Assembly: GCA_041402045.1 (NCBI GenBank)
Contig: JAWKSZ010000026.1
Location: 25,927-89,926 of the forward strand
DNA from: JAGQRJ01 sp041402045
Lineage (GTDB): Bacteria > Planctomycetota > J058
DNA length: 64,000 nt
Direction of reading: 5' to 3'
Part shown: positions 37,219 through 49,048 of the stretch, in pieces
Layout of the letters: the number at the start of each line of letters is the position of its first letter
Numbering within the stretch: position 1 is the stretch's first letter
Notes under the pieces: model-generated
The model's database searches: none
What the model saw: only the letters and a program-made list of their open reading frames with translations
What the model was told of the DNA's origin: nothing
Position numbers and translations under genes: made by a program

Positions 37219-39029
37219 CGGGGCCGCCGCTCGAGGGCTCGCTGCCCAGGCAGGAGCTCGCGACTCGCCGCGACCTCGCGCAGGAGGTCGAGGGAGCGGC
37301 GCAGGTCCTCGTCGGCGGGGGCCGCTTCCGCCCGAAGCTCGAGGTCCGCGAAGCTCGCGCGCCAGGGCTCTGCGTGGTCCCGGAACGCGAGGCGCTGCAG
37401 GAACGGGCGCGGGCTCTCGCTGCCCACGCACAGCCCGAACAGGTGCAGGCTCGCCAGCACGAGGGCGTCCGTGGGGGTCTCCAGCGCCTCGAGGGCGCGA
37501 AACACGGGGTCGAGCTGGGACCCCAGGCGCTGGCGATCCGCGACGTAGCGGACCTCGAGCGCGTCGGCGAGGAGGCGCGCGCTGCGCTCCGCTGGGGACG
37601 CGCCCGGGCACCGGTCGCGGAGCTCTTTCAGCGGGGCTGCCCACTCGGGCCGGGGGTCGTCCACGATCGGCGTCTCGGACGGTCGCAGGCTCTCGACGAA
37701 GGCCTGCGCCAGGGGCGTGAGCAGCGCGTCGGGGTCGGCCAGGTCCGGGTCACGCGCGAGCGCGCGGGCGAGGGACTCCGGGGTCGCCGGGGACGGGGCG
37801 ACGGGGGGCGCGGGAGCCTCAGGGGCGGGCGCCGGCGGGGTCGACGCGGCCTCGGTCGGGGAGGGCTGAGGGGGGGCGCTCGGCGGGGGCCCGCTCGAGG
37901 GGGGCTCGACGGTCGTCTCCCGCGGGTCGGCGGGCGCGGGGGCGGAGGGCGTGGGCGCCTCGACGGCCGGGCGAACGGGCTCGGACGGCCGGGGCTCGGG
38001 GGTCGAGGCGACGGCGAGCGGCTCCTCCTTGGCCCGCGGCCCTGAGGCCAGGGACACTCCCACGCCGAGGAGCCCGACCAGGATCAGCGCCGCCGGGACC
38101 AGGAGCAGGCGCGGGTCCTTCCACGCGGGCTCGAGCCACGCCTCCAGCGCGTCGGCCAGGGCGTCCCCGTTCGGGTAGCGCTCCTCCGGAAGGCGCGCGA
38201 TCGCGCGCTCGGCGATCGCCGCGAGCTTGCGCGGCACGCCCCGGGCGAGCTCCTGCGGCTTGGGGCGCTCGTCGGCGAGGATCATGGTGAACAGGCGCAG
38301 CTCTCCGGAGTCCGGGGGGAAGGGCGCGACCCCGCACAGGCGCTCGATCAGCATGACCCCCAGCGCGTGCACGTCGGTGGCGGGGACGACCGCGCCCTCG
38401 CCGAGCTGCTCGGGGGCCATGGTGTAGGGCGTGCCCACCAGGACCCCGGTCCGCGTGCGACCCGGGCGCTCGGGGTCCAGCTCGTCCAGGTCCTTCGCGA
38501 CCCCGAGGTCGGCCAGCCGCGGCTCTCCCGCGAACATGAGCACGTTCTCGGGCTTCACGTCCCGGTGCACGATCCCCAGCGCGTGGAGCGCGCCGCAGGC
38601 GCGAGCGACCTTGGCCAGCGCGCGGATCCAGGCCTCGAGGCCGAGCTCGGCGTCGGCGAGGGTCCCCTCCGACGCGAGGTCCATGACGTAATAGGGCGCG
38701 CCGCCGTGGAGGCCGCTGCCGTGGACGCGCACCACACCGGGGTCGCGCACCTCCTCCAGCAGGCGCGCCTCGCGCAGGAAGCGCTCCGGGTTGGGGCTGG
38801 CGGCGAGGTCCAGGAGCTTGATCGCGTACTCTCGGCCGTCCTCGGCGTCGCGCACGCGGAACACGACCCCCGCGCCGCCGCGGCCGAGGGTCTCGAGCAC
38901 CTCGTAGCGCTCGCCGATCGTCCACGGGGTCTCCTCGACGAGCTCTTGCGTGAGGAGCCCCGCGTCGAGGACGCGGAGCGCGAGCTGGCGCTGGGACGGG
39001 ACGTCGGCCACCTGGAGGATTCCGTTCAC
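37215..39029 (-). CDS. Membrane Ser/Thr protein kinase upstream of ECF sigma gene
   Basis: 604 aa from a GTG start. The kinase domain spans about 42-300: glycine loop LGRGGAGVVFRV, Lys71 in YAIKLL, HRDVKPEN with Asp157, the metal site DLG at 174-176 (Leu in place of the usual Phe), and MAPEQ. A membrane helix (LLLVPAALILVGLLGVGVSL, about 308-327) is followed by a Pro/Ala/Ser-rich stalk of about 110 residues and a helical extracytoplasmic domain with no recognised family. The N-terminal 40 residues include a short helical unit (LALRVLDAGLLTQELVEE) reminiscent of the MshEN-like units at 9445 and 26992. Probably senses an envelope signal and acts on the downstream sigma factor. Confidence 0.88.
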   Translation of the reverse strand: MNGILQVADVPSQRQLALRVLDAGLLTQELVEETPWTIGERYEVLETLGRGGAGVVFRVRDAEDGREYAIKLLDLAASPNPERFLREARLLEEVRDPGVVRVHGSGLHGGAPYYVMDLASEGTLADAELGLEAWIRALAKVARACGALHALGIVHRDVKPENVLMFAGEPRLADLGVAKDLDELDPERPGRTRTGVLVGTPYTMAPEQLGEGAVVPATDVHALGVMLIERLCGVAPFPPDSGELRLFTMILADERPKPQELARGVPRKLAAIAERAIARLPEERYPNGDALADALEAWLEPAWKDPRLLLVPAALILVGLLGVGVSLASGPRAKEEPLAVASTPEPRPSEPVRPAVEAPTPSAPAPADPRETTVEPPSSGPPPSAPPQPSPTEAASTPPAPAPEAPAPPVAPSPATPESLARALARDPDLADPDALLTPLAQAFVESLRPSETPIVDDPRPEWAAPLKELRDRCPGASPAERSARLLADALEVRYVADRQRLGSQLDPVFRALEALETPTDALVLASLHLFGLCVGSESPRPFLQRLAFRDHAEPWRASFADLELRAEAAPADEDLRRSLDLLREVAASRELLPGQRALERRPR

Positions 39030-39125
39030 GAGGTCGGACCTCGCCTCGCACCGTAGCAGTCGCTGCCCCGGGGCGCACCGGGCGCGGGGCGCATGAGGGG
39101 ATCCAGGGAGCTCATGGCCGGCGCC

Positions 39126-40241
39126 TCAATCACGCGTGAACCCGGAGAGGAAGGTCCACACCGCCTCGGGGCCGTGCAGGTCGCGGTTCTTCGGGCCCAC
39201 GAACCAGGCGACGTCCGGCACGTTGGACCCGGGGAAGGTGTGCCCGCCGCCGTGGATCGTGTAGAGCACGACCGGCGCGCGGGCGGCCGCGTAGGCGCTG
39301 ACCTCGACGGTGGACCCGTCGCCCGGGTCCAGGTCGAGCAGCCGCGCGGTCGTGGGCGCGGAGGCGGCGCCGTTGTGCCGGACCCACCACGCGACGGTCT
39401 CCGGCGTCGAGAGCCGCTTGACCCGTCCGTCCGGCGCCCGCTCGCCGTCCCAGGTCATGAGCGGGTCGGCGGTCCCGTTCATGATCAGCACCGGGAGCGG
39501 CCGCGAGGGCGTCAGCCCCTGCAAAGCGCCCGGGAGGTTCGCGATCACGGGGGCGATCGCGGCGATCCGGTCCGTGAGCTCGATCCCCAGGCGGTAGCTC
39601 AGGGTGCCGCCGTTGCTGAGCCCGGTCACGTAGAGCCGCCGAGGGTCGCCGCCCAGGTGCTCGACCGCGTGATCGAAGAGCTTGGCGAAGAAGCCGACGT
39701 CGTCGATCCCGGACACGTCGACGCCGGTCTTGGCGCGCTCGCCGCGCCCGTCGTTCCAGTTGCCCTCCCAGCCGTTGGGGTAGACCACGACGAACCCGTG
39801 GTCCCGGGCCAGCTCGGTGTAGCCGGTCTTGTGGGCCATGTCGGGGCCCGAGCCGCTGCCGCCGTGGAGTACGAACAGCACCGGTCGGGGCGCGGCGCTC
39901 GGCTCCGCGCCGGCGTAGTAGAAGGTGCGCTCGCGCTGCTCGTGGCGCAGGCTGGCCTGGGTCAGGCCCAGGCTCTGGGCCAGGCGCGCGTCCCGGGCCG
40001 CGCGCTCGGCGGGGCTGCCGCGCAGCGCGCGGATCAGCGCTCGCGCTCCCGCGCCCTCCCCGTCGCCGGCCTCCCTCGACCGAGGCGGGCCCGACGCGCC
40101 TCGGCGCTCGACCAGCCTGCGGAGCACCCGGCGGAGCAAGGCCCGGCGGTCGGGGTCGAGCGCGCCGTCCTGGGCGGGGGCCAAGGGACATGTCAGGAGC
40201 AGGGCGGCGAGGGCTAAGGCGAGGAAGAGCGTGCGGTTCAT
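39126..40241 (-). CDS. Secreted PHB-depolymerase/LpqC-like esterase (copy 1)
   Basis: 371 aa; ATG, then signal peptide (LFLALALAALLLTCPLAPAQ). An alpha/beta hydrolase of the PHB depolymerase-feruloyl esterase family. Nucleophile Ser lies in VTGLSNGGTLSYRL, Asp in IMNGTADPLMTW, and His in IHGGGHTFPGSN; the oxyanion loop is VLHGGSGSGPDMA. A 70-residue charged insert between the signal and catalytic domains (Arg/Ala-rich) is absent from the next gene. Likely cleaves an ester-linked extracellular polymer or aromatic ester; substrate not defined. Tandem duplicate of 40424-41380. Confidence 0.88.
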   Translation of the reverse strand: MNRTLFLALALAALLLTCPLAPAQDGALDPDRRALLRRVLRRLVERRGASGPPRSREAGDGEGAGARALIRALRGSPAERAARDARLAQSLGLTQASLRHEQRERTFYYAGAEPSAAPRPVLFVLHGGSGSGPDMAHKTGYTELARDHGFVVVYPNGWEGNWNDGRGERAKTGVDVSGIDDVGFFAKLFDHAVEHLGGDPRRLYVTGLSNGGTLSYRLGIELTDRIAAIAPVIANLPGALQGLTPSRPLPVLIMNGTADPLMTWDGERAPDGRVKRLSTPETVAWWVRHNGAASAPTTARLLDLDPGDGSTVEVSAYAAARAPVVLYTIHGGGHTFPGSNVPDVAWFVGPKNRDLHGPEAVWTFLSGFTRD

Positions 40242-40358
40242 GAGGGCTCCGAGGTGCGAGCGACCCAGCGGCGGGGCGTCTCTGGGGTGCTGAGCGAAAC
40301 GGGCAGGGGGGACATTTCAGCGCCGCCCGATTTTTCTGTGGGGTCCCGCGACGAGGCC

Positions 40359-40386
40359 GACCCCGGCCGCGAGCGCGGCCGGGGTC
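40359..40386 (-). terminator. Hairpin after esterase copy 2
   Basis: Perfect 12-bp stem GACCCCGGCCGC / GCGGCCGGGGTC with GAGC loop, 38 bases after the stop of the gene at 40424. It separates the two esterase genes, so copy 1 may have its own promoter. Confidence 0.65.
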
Positions 40387-40423
40387 GAGGCGGATCGCCC
40401 GCCTTCAGGGAGGTTCCGGGAGG

Positions 40424-41380
40424 TCAATCGAGCTTGAACTGGGAGACGAAGGCCCACACCTCTTCGCGGCCGTCGATATCCATGTTCTTGGCGCCCACGA
40501 GCTGGGGGACGTCCTTCACGTCGGAGCCCGGGAAGGTGTGCCCGCCGCCGTGGATCGTGTAGAGCACGACCGGGGCGACCAGGCCGGTGTAGGTCGTGAC
40601 CTCGACGGTGGAGTCGTCCTGGCGGTTCACGTTGGGGAGGTGCTCGGACCTGGGGAGCACCAGCCGCCGCTGGGCGTTGTGCCGGATCCACCAGGTGACG
40701 GTCTCGGGGGTCGAGAGCTGGGCCACGCTCCCGTCGGGGTTGGTCGAGCCACCCCAGTGCATGAGCGGGTCGGCGGTGCCGTTCATGATCAGGACCGGCA
40801 GCGGTCGCTTGGGGGTCGCGGTCTGCAAGGGGCCCGTGAGGTTTGCGATCACGGGGGCGATCGCGGCGATCCGGTCCGTGAGCTCGATCCCCAAGCGGTA
40901 GCTCATGGTCCCGCCGTTGCTCAGGCCGGTCACGTAGAAGCGCTGCGGGTCGCCCTTGAGGGTCTGGGCGGTGTAGTCGAAGAGCTTCCTGAAGAAGCCC
41001 ACGTCGTCAATGTTCGAGACGTCGACCCCGGTCGCCGCGGGCTTCCCACGCCCGTCGTTCCAGTTGCCCTGCCAGCCGTTCGGGTAGACCACGAGGAACC
41101 CGTTGTCCTGGGCGACCGGGTTGTAGCCGGTCTTGTTCGCGGTGTCCGGGCCCGATCCTCCGCCGCCGTGGAGCACGAACAGCACCGGCTTGAGCGCCTT
41201 GCTGCGTTGGTTGATCCGGCCGTGGTAGTAGAACGTGCGGTCCCGCCCTTGGTGGCGCAGGCTGGCCTTCGTCAGGTTCAGTTGCCGGGCGAGGCGGGCG
41301 TCCTTGGCCTCGTCGGCGTGGGCGAGGGGCGCGCTCAGGAGCGCGGAGAGCAGGGTCAGAGCGGTCAGCTTCGAGTTCAT
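40424..41380 (-). CDS. Secreted PHB-depolymerase/LpqC-like esterase (copy 2)
   Basis: 318 aa; ATG with signal peptide (LTALTLLSALLSAPLAHA). Same family and triad as its neighbour: Ser154 in TGLSNGGTMS, Asp204 in NGTADPLMHW, His281 in IHGGGHTFPG. The two catalytic domains are nearly co-linear and share long identical blocks (RLGIELTDRIAAIAPVIANL), so duplication is recent relative to other paralogues in the window. Conserved NGWQGNWNDGRG and SNIDDVGFF blocks match feruloyl-esterase-like members. Extracellular or periplasmic ester hydrolysis. Confidence 0.88.
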   Translation of the reverse strand: MNSKLTALTLLSALLSAPLAHADEAKDARLARQLNLTKASLRHQGRDRTFYYHGRINQRSKALKPVLFVLHGGGGSGPDTANKTGYNPVAQDNGFLVVYPNGWQGNWNDGRGKPAATGVDVSNIDDVGFFRKLFDYTAQTLKGDPQRFYVTGLSNGGTMSYRLGIELTDRIAAIAPVIANLTGPLQTATPKRPLPVLIMNGTADPLMHWGGSTNPDGSVAQLSTPETVTWWIRHNAQRRLVLPRSEHLPNVNRQDDSTVEVTTYTGLVAPVVLYTIHGGGHTFPGSDVKDVPQLVGAKNMDIDGREEVWAFVSQFKLD

Positions 41381-41599
41381 GGTCGTGTTCGACCTCCTTC
41401 CACCTGCCCAAGCGCAGGGGAGGAGGCCGGCATCTCACTCAGCCCGGTGCGGTTTTCTCAAACCCGCTGGCCCAGCACGGCTAAGTAGCCTGCTCTGAGT
41501 CGGTTATATCGCGCTGCCCTGCCGGATCCCTGAGCCTGTCGACTTGGTAATCGGCTGGCCCGGATAACAAATTTTCCGTAAGTCCTTGTTTTATAGACT

Positions 41600-43090
41600 T
41601 TACGAGTTCTCTTCTACAGGTGTAGAAAACAACTGCGCCGACTTTCCTGGCTTCGTGTATCTACGACTTTTCTTGCCTGCGTTTGGGTTCGATACGACCA
41701 GCAGGCCTCGTTCGACCCATGATTTCAGTTGCTTGGAAGCCTTTAGGCTTGAGTCTGTTTCCATAAGGAGTCTGAGATCTGCGTTGGCGATTGACCCCTC
41801 TCGGTCGATGAACGAACTCGCCATTTCCCAGAGGGTCGGGCGGTGCTCATTCAGAAGCACCACCCTCACAGCCTCACGACTCAGCTGAGGACGCGTGAAG
41901 TAGATAGGCGGATACAGGCCACGGGCCCACATTTCTCCGAACATCATGCGAACTCCCTCTCCCGCGTCCAGGTTGGGCGGGTCGGGAAACTCACGGAGGT
42001 GATTCGAGATCACGGGGTTCCTAGCGTGGGTTCCTACTCTGCTGATGTTGTCGGCTGTAACAGGCCCCGGAAGGAGACCTGGGCTCTCCACCTCGATTCG
42101 GTCGGAGAAAATGCGGACCTGGGTGTCCATTGGAAGACGGTAGTCCCGGTGAATCACCGCGTTCGTGATCGCCTCCAAGACAACGCGATCAGGGAACAGT
42201 TGGACGACCTGTAGCCCCCTCTGGTCCAGTTGAACCCCGCGGGCTAGTTCCCCCATCACTGTGGAGGTCGCGTCCCGGATCTGCGCGTACAGAGGCCCGG
42301 TAACTGTGACGGGAGGACGTATCAGATTCGGTTGCGCGGTGGCATGCGCAGTCGCGCCCTGATAGTGCAGAACCCGTAGCGCGGCCTTCTCGCCTAATAG
42401 CGCGGACGGATCGTCAGCGAAGAGCAACACAGCAGCACGTATGGGCTTCAGGCGACCTTCAGCGTCCGATTTTGCGAGCCCTAGGTGGCGTAGAGCGTCC
42501 GGCAGCGCTCTAGTGAGGCGCCGTCGAGTGGCGTAGAGTTCCCAGTGGTCGGTCTGAAGCAGGTCCACGGCGACATCTACTAGACCCGACTCTGCCGATA
42601 CCACACCTCGGGCGAAGGCGAGTTCAGTGATCTCCCTCGCGCTTAACTGCCTGTTGCTCTTGTCTAGACGAACGAAAGTGCCACCGCCGACCACCGAGTG
42701 TACGCAGGCGCTCTTTGGGACGCTCAGATAGCAAACAGTGCCTTTGCTTCCGTCTCGTAGCGAGCACTCGAACGACAGGAGCTGCAATTTGAGAAGGGCG
42801 GAGTCGGTAACTCGCTCTACACACATTCGCTTGAGTTCGTCAAGATTCTCGCGCTTCTCATCGACACCAAAGATGCGAGCTCGCCCTCGAGCCTTACCTG
42901 GATCCTCCAAGCCCAGCGCGATCACCCCCCCTTCTGTATTGGCGAACGCTACGATCGACTCAAGAACGCGACTTAGTTTTCCGCCTGCCAGGCGCTTGCA
43001 CTCGAAACTCGCGCTCTCCTCCCAGTCGAGCGACTTGAGCACGTGCGCCTCATTTGGGCCTAGGTCGAACTCTTCCACCGGCAGTACCAA
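41600..43090 (-). CDS. AlbA_2-domain / ATP-binding regulator, lower GC, likely acquired
   Basis: 496 aa, probably from the TTG at 43090 (a GTG 9 bases in is an alternative). The N-terminal AlbA_2 (Schlafen-like) domain is visible as ESASFECKRL and IVAFANTEGGVIALGLEDPG. The C-terminal ATP-binding (HATPase_c_4) part has EAITNAVIHRDYRLPMDTQV, ESPGLLPGPVTADNI, RNPVISNHL and GEGVRMMFGEM. A winged-helix-like tail (TLWEMASSFIDREGSIANAD) follows. COG2865-type proteins are predicted transcription regulators or defence-associated nucleic-acid enzymes. Codon use is markedly less GC-rich than either neighbour, and AT-rich spacers flank it. This suggests horizontal transfer into the gap after the T6SS operon. 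Confidence 0.85.
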   Translation of the reverse strand: MVLPVEEFDLGPNEAHVLKSLDWEESASFECKRLAGGKLSRVLESIVAFANTEGGVIALGLEDPGKARGRARIFGVDEKRENLDELKRMCVERVTDSALLKLQLLSFECSLRDGSKGTVCYLSVPKSACVHSVVGGGTFVRLDKSNRQLSAREITELAFARGVVSAESGLVDVAVDLLQTDHWELYATRRRLTRALPDALRHLGLAKSDAEGRLKPIRAAVLLFADDPSALLGEKAALRVLHYQGATAHATAQPNLIRPPVTVTGPLYAQIRDATSTVMGELARGVQLDQRGLQVVQLFPDRVVLEAITNAVIHRDYRLPMDTQVRIFSDRIEVESPGLLPGPVTADNISRVGTHARNPVISNHLREFPDPPNLDAGEGVRMMFGEMWARGLYPPIYFTRPQLSREAVRVVLLNEHRPTLWEMASSFIDREGSIANADLRLLMETDSSLKASKQLKSWVERGLLVVSNPNAGKKSRRYTKPGKSAQLFSTPVEENS

Positions 43091-43098
43091 TCAGCCTG

Positions 43099-43129
43099 TT
43101 GGGGAGCAGTTGTTGGAACTGCTCCCCAA
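43099..43129 (-). terminator. Terminator at end of T6SS operon
   Basis: Perfect 13-bp inverted repeat TTGGGGAGCAGTT / AACTGCTCCCCAA with a 5-base loop, 25 bases after the tssH stop. It insulates the T6SS operon from the AlbA_2 gene. Confidence 0.75.
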
Positions 43130-43153
43130 GGATCGCCAATCCCTTCCTCGCCT

Positions 43154-45800
<2,647 letters not shown>

Positions 45801-45814
<14 letters not shown>

Positions 45815-46850
45815 GCTGTGCTCCTTCGAAGAACAAGCGGATCTGGCAGTCGACCTCGTCGGGTCGGCCGAGCCAGGTGCTCCAGCCCAAGCGGGCGTGT
45901 TGAGTGCCAAGTGCGAACGGAGGCGCCCCCGCAGCCGGGAGTCGAACCTCGAGCTCGTAGTCGAGTGCGTCGGAGTTGAACAGGTCGATCACCTCCCGCG
46001 CGGCCTGGAACCGGCGGCCGCCCGGGAGGAAGTCGGCGTAGTCGGCGAAGCCGGTGGTGTCGACCACCACGCGGAAGGTCCCGCCCATGTCGCGGATCCG
46101 CGAGCCGAGGAGCAGGTCCTGGCCGAGGATCGAGTTCTCGGTGCCCAGGCGCGAGTACTGGTCCCGGGGAATGTCCTGCCAGCGCGGAATGAAGCTCTCG
46201 ACCTTGAACTCGACGCCGTCGAAGCTGGCGCGCAGCGCGGCAGAGAGGCTCGCCGCCGAGCGCGGGCCCTGGCTCAACAGCCCGGCCAGCGCCAGGAGCT
46301 CGAGCCGGGGCATGGCCGAGCCCTCGGGGACCTCGCGCTCCGAGACGTGGACCAGGCGCCCCAGGCGCTGGGAGTAGTAGTCCTCGCCGTCGGGGCGGAA
46401 GCGGGCGGCGATCCGGTAGCGCTCCCAGCTGCGGTAGACCATGGAGATCAGCCGGTGCTGGAACAGGTCGTAGAACGCGCGCTCGGCCTCGGGGTCCTCC
46501 TGGTCGAGGAGCTCCTCGGTGTAGCAGGTGGGCAGGGGCGAGCTGCTCCCGTAGAGCCCGAGGAAGGTCGCCTCGAGGCTGAAGCGCGGGCGCGCGTCGA
46601 CGTTGCCCAGCCCGTCGGGGATCCGCTCCCAGCTCGCGACGCTGGCGACGTCGCCGGGGGGGAAGGCCAGGCTCAGCCAGCCGCTGAAGCGCACGACCTC
46701 GTCGTCGGGGGGGCCCTGGAGACCGACCGGCGTCGCGTCCGGATGCAGCAGCTGCAGCAGGCGCACGGCCTGCTGGAAGGAGAAGTCTTGCCCGCGCTCG
46801 AGGAGCGCGAGCGTCAGAGGATGCTGCGCTCGCCCGACCTCGGCGCCCAC
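45801..46850 (-). CDS. tssG: T6SS baseplate protein TssG
   Basis: 349 aa from a GTG at 46850, chosen because GGGGAGG lies 7 bases upstream; a CTG overlapping the tssF stop (CTGA) is an alternative 11 codons later. TssG forms the baseplate wedge with TssE and TssF. Family features: LLERGQDFSFQQAVRLLQLL near the start, FSGWLSLAFPPGDVASV, ATFLGLYGSSSPLPTCYTEE, FYDLFQHRLISMVYRSWERY, and LGWSTWLG at the end. It sits between tssF and tssH as in many T6SS loci. Confidence 0.92.
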
Positions 46851-48547
46851 GTGTGGACCTCCCCGAACTTCTGGCCCCGGACCTCGAGCTGGCTGAACGC
46901 GTTCAGCGACACGTACTGGCCCAGGAGTTGATTGAGAACGTCCCCGAAGGCGAACACCTCGCCCTCGCCGCCGAAGTGCTCTTCGTCGAGGTCCACCACG
47001 ACCTTCATGCCGCGCACCGCCGCGCCCTGGAGCACCCGGGTCGCGCGCTCGGTCTTGACCCCCTTGATCCCGCTCAGCTTGCGGTCGAGGGTCCGCGCGG
47101 CCTGGCGATCGACCAGGGCGCGGAAGTCGTAGAGCCGTAGCAGCTCGCGCAGGCGGTCGGCGTCCGCCAGCGAGAGGTAGTTGAGCGAGAGGTGCGAGAT
47201 CAGCGACCAGTAGAGGTCGCCGGTCAAGGGCGCCGGCACCGAGGGGGTGGGCGCGGTCACGTTCTTGAAGGTCAGCGCGCGGGGCGAGCTGGGGGTGTGC
47301 TCGCTGATCGAGCCCAGGCCCAGGCTCCGCGGGAGCTGGCGGTTGGTGCACAACAGCCGGGTCGAGACCGTCTCCTGAATGTCCAGCTCGTCGGCGCTGG
47401 TGTGCCCCACGAAGCTCAAGAACACGTCCGAGCCCTCGAGGGTCTGGGACGGCTCGCGCCGCGCCTGGAAGAACAGACCCCCGGGCTCGCGCTTGAAGCT
47501 GAACAGCGGCGCGTAGTTTCGGTGCTCGCTCTGGCCGCGGCGGACGCCGGTGACCTCCTCCACCGAGTAGACCTCGTAGTGGCTCGCGTCCCGGCAGGCC
47601 GGGCGCAGCTTGTACTCGGTGCGGGTGTGGTCGATCCGGATCGGGTCGCCGTCGTGCACGAACACGTTCGCCGCGGGCACGCAGTTCAGGAGCACGTTCT
47701 TGCTGGTGATCGGCGGCATGTCCTGGGGCAGCTCGCTGAGCTCGAAGCGCAGCTCGAACTCCGACGCGTTGCCCAGGTCGCCCAGCGGTCCGAGCCCGTC
47801 GACGTCGACGAAGTTGAACTTCTGGGGGAAGGCGAAGTACTCGAACAGGTAGCGGAACCCGGGGAAGCTGACCTTGGGCAGCGGGAACAGCGCGTCCTCG
47901 GGGGCGAAGCCCGCGGCGTGGACCTTGGAGCTCAGGGTCAGGGGGCCGTCGAGCCCCTTGGCCCGCAGGACCACGCGCTTGGTGTAGCGCATGAGGCACA
48001 GGCGCAGGTTCGTGCTCGCGGCGGGCTCGCCGGCCAGGTAGAAGCGCAGCTTCTCGAGCTTGAGCTTCTTGAGCGCGCCCGCCTTCTTGAGCTTGAGGTT
48101 CAGGCGCACGTAGGGTGAGTTCGAGGGGCCGACCTCGACGTCGTCGACCTCGACCGGCACGGCGTCGAGCGCGCTGGTGGTGCGGAAGCGGCAGGAGGTG
48201 CCGTCGACGTCGCCCGCGCCGAGCTCGGTGTCCCGGGGCACCGGGATCACCTTGTCCAGGGCCTTGCTGGTCGGGGCGAACTGGATCACGGTGAACGAGG
48301 GCAGCGGCCGCAGGTAGTGCGGCCAGAACAGCTCGAGCATCGCGTGGGTGAACTCGGGCAGCTCGTCGTCGAGCTTCTGCCGCACCCGGCCGGTGAGGAA
48401 CGCGAAGCCCTCGAGCAGGCGCTCGACGTCGGGGTCGGTCCCGGGCTCGGCGAGGAACCCGCCGCGCTTGGGGAAGCGCTCGGCGAACTCGCGGCCCATG
48501 TCGCGCAGGTAGGCCAGCTCGTCCTGGTAGTAGGTGTTGAAGCTCAC
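46814..48547 (-). CDS. tssF: T6SS baseplate protein TssF
   Basis: 577 aa from a GTG start, five bases after the tssE stop. TssF is the largest wedge protein of the cytoplasmic baseplate. The N-terminal signature YYQDELAYLRDMGREFAERF, PDVERLLEGFAFLTGRVRQK and FWPHYLRPLPSFTVIQF are all characteristic, as is LFSFKREPGG with the late SLNAFSQLEVRGQ. Length is normal. It overlaps tssG. Confidence 0.95.
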   Translation of the reverse strand: MSFNTYYQDELAYLRDMGREFAERFPKRGGFLAEPGTDPDVERLLEGFAFLTGRVRQKLDDELPEFTHAMLELFWPHYLRPLPSFTVIQFAPTSKALDKVIPVPRDTELGAGDVDGTSCRFRTTSALDAVPVEVDDVEVGPSNSPYVRLNLKLKKAGALKKLKLEKLRFYLAGEPAASTNLRLCLMRYTKRVVLRAKGLDGPLTLSSKVHAAGFAPEDALFPLPKVSFPGFRYLFEYFAFPQKFNFVDVDGLGPLGDLGNASEFELRFELSELPQDMPPITSKNVLLNCVPAANVFVHDGDPIRIDHTRTEYKLRPACRDASHYEVYSVEEVTGVRRGQSEHRNYAPLFSFKREPGGLFFQARREPSQTLEGSDVFLSFVGHTSADELDIQETVSTRLLCTNRQLPRSLGLGSISEHTPSSPRALTFKNVTAPTPSVPAPLTGDLYWSLISHLSLNYLSLADADRLRELLRLYDFRALVDRQAARTLDRKLSGIKGVKTERATRVLQGAAVRGMKVVVDLDEEHFGGEGEVFAFGDVLNQLLGQYVSLNAFSQLEVRGQKFGEVHTWAPRSGERSIL

Positions 48548-48551
48548 GGCG

Positions 48552-48962
48552 CTATCGCTTGAGGGTGATCCGGCCCGAGGGGTCGAAGCGCAGGAGGAAG
48601 CTGACCCACGAGCCGCTGCTCGAGGCGGTCAGCCGCGCCTGGACCTGGAACTTGAGGGTCAGGGGGTCGTCGGGGGACTCGAGGTGCACGATCTCGACGT
48701 CCGAGAGCCGCGGCTCGAAGTTCTCGATGCTCTCGCGGATCTTCTTGGTCATGCGCGCCACGGCGCCGGAGAACGCGTGCACGATCTCGTTGGGCGGGGG
48801 CATGCCGAAGGTCGGCTGGGTCTGGGAGTCGCCCTCGCGGCTGTTGAGCACGCGCACCAGGTTGGCCTGCACGCTGCGGATCATGAGCCCGGTGTTCTCC
48901 ATGGCCGACGGGGCGACGTCGTCCGAGCGCAGGCGCTGCAGGATCGTGAGCTCACGCGACAT
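48552..48962 (-). CDS. tssE: T6SS baseplate gp25-like protein TssE
   Basis: 136 aa from an ATG. It is the phage T4 gp25 homologue that links baseplate and sheath. The core is SVQANLVRVLNSREGDS, FGMPPPNEIVHAF, IRESIENFEPRLSDVEIVHL and the closing LTLKFQVQARL. The typical ExR core is only partly kept (NSREGD; FEPRL). It lies 86 bases after hcp, with a hairpin between. Confidence 0.93.
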   Translation of the reverse strand: MSRELTILQRLRSDDVAPSAMENTGLMIRSVQANLVRVLNSREGDSQTQPTFGMPPPNEIVHAFSGAVARMTKKIRESIENFEPRLSDVEIVHLESPDDPLTLKFQVQARLTASSSGSWVSFLLRFDPSGRITLKR

Positions 48963-49003
48963 GGAGGGGGACCTCGGGGGCGAAGGCGGGGCGGGGAGAC
49001 GCG

Positions 49004-49031
49004 CGGCCGCGGGGCGAGCGCCCCGCGGCCG
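49004..49031 (-). terminator. Hairpin between hcp and tssE
   Basis: Perfect 12-bp stem CGGCCGCGGGGC / GCCCCGCGGCCG with a 4-base loop, 18 bases after the hcp stop. It may partly terminate or protect transcripts so that Hcp is made in excess of the baseplate genes. Confidence 0.6.
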
Positions 49032-49048
49032 TACGGGTCAGACGACGA

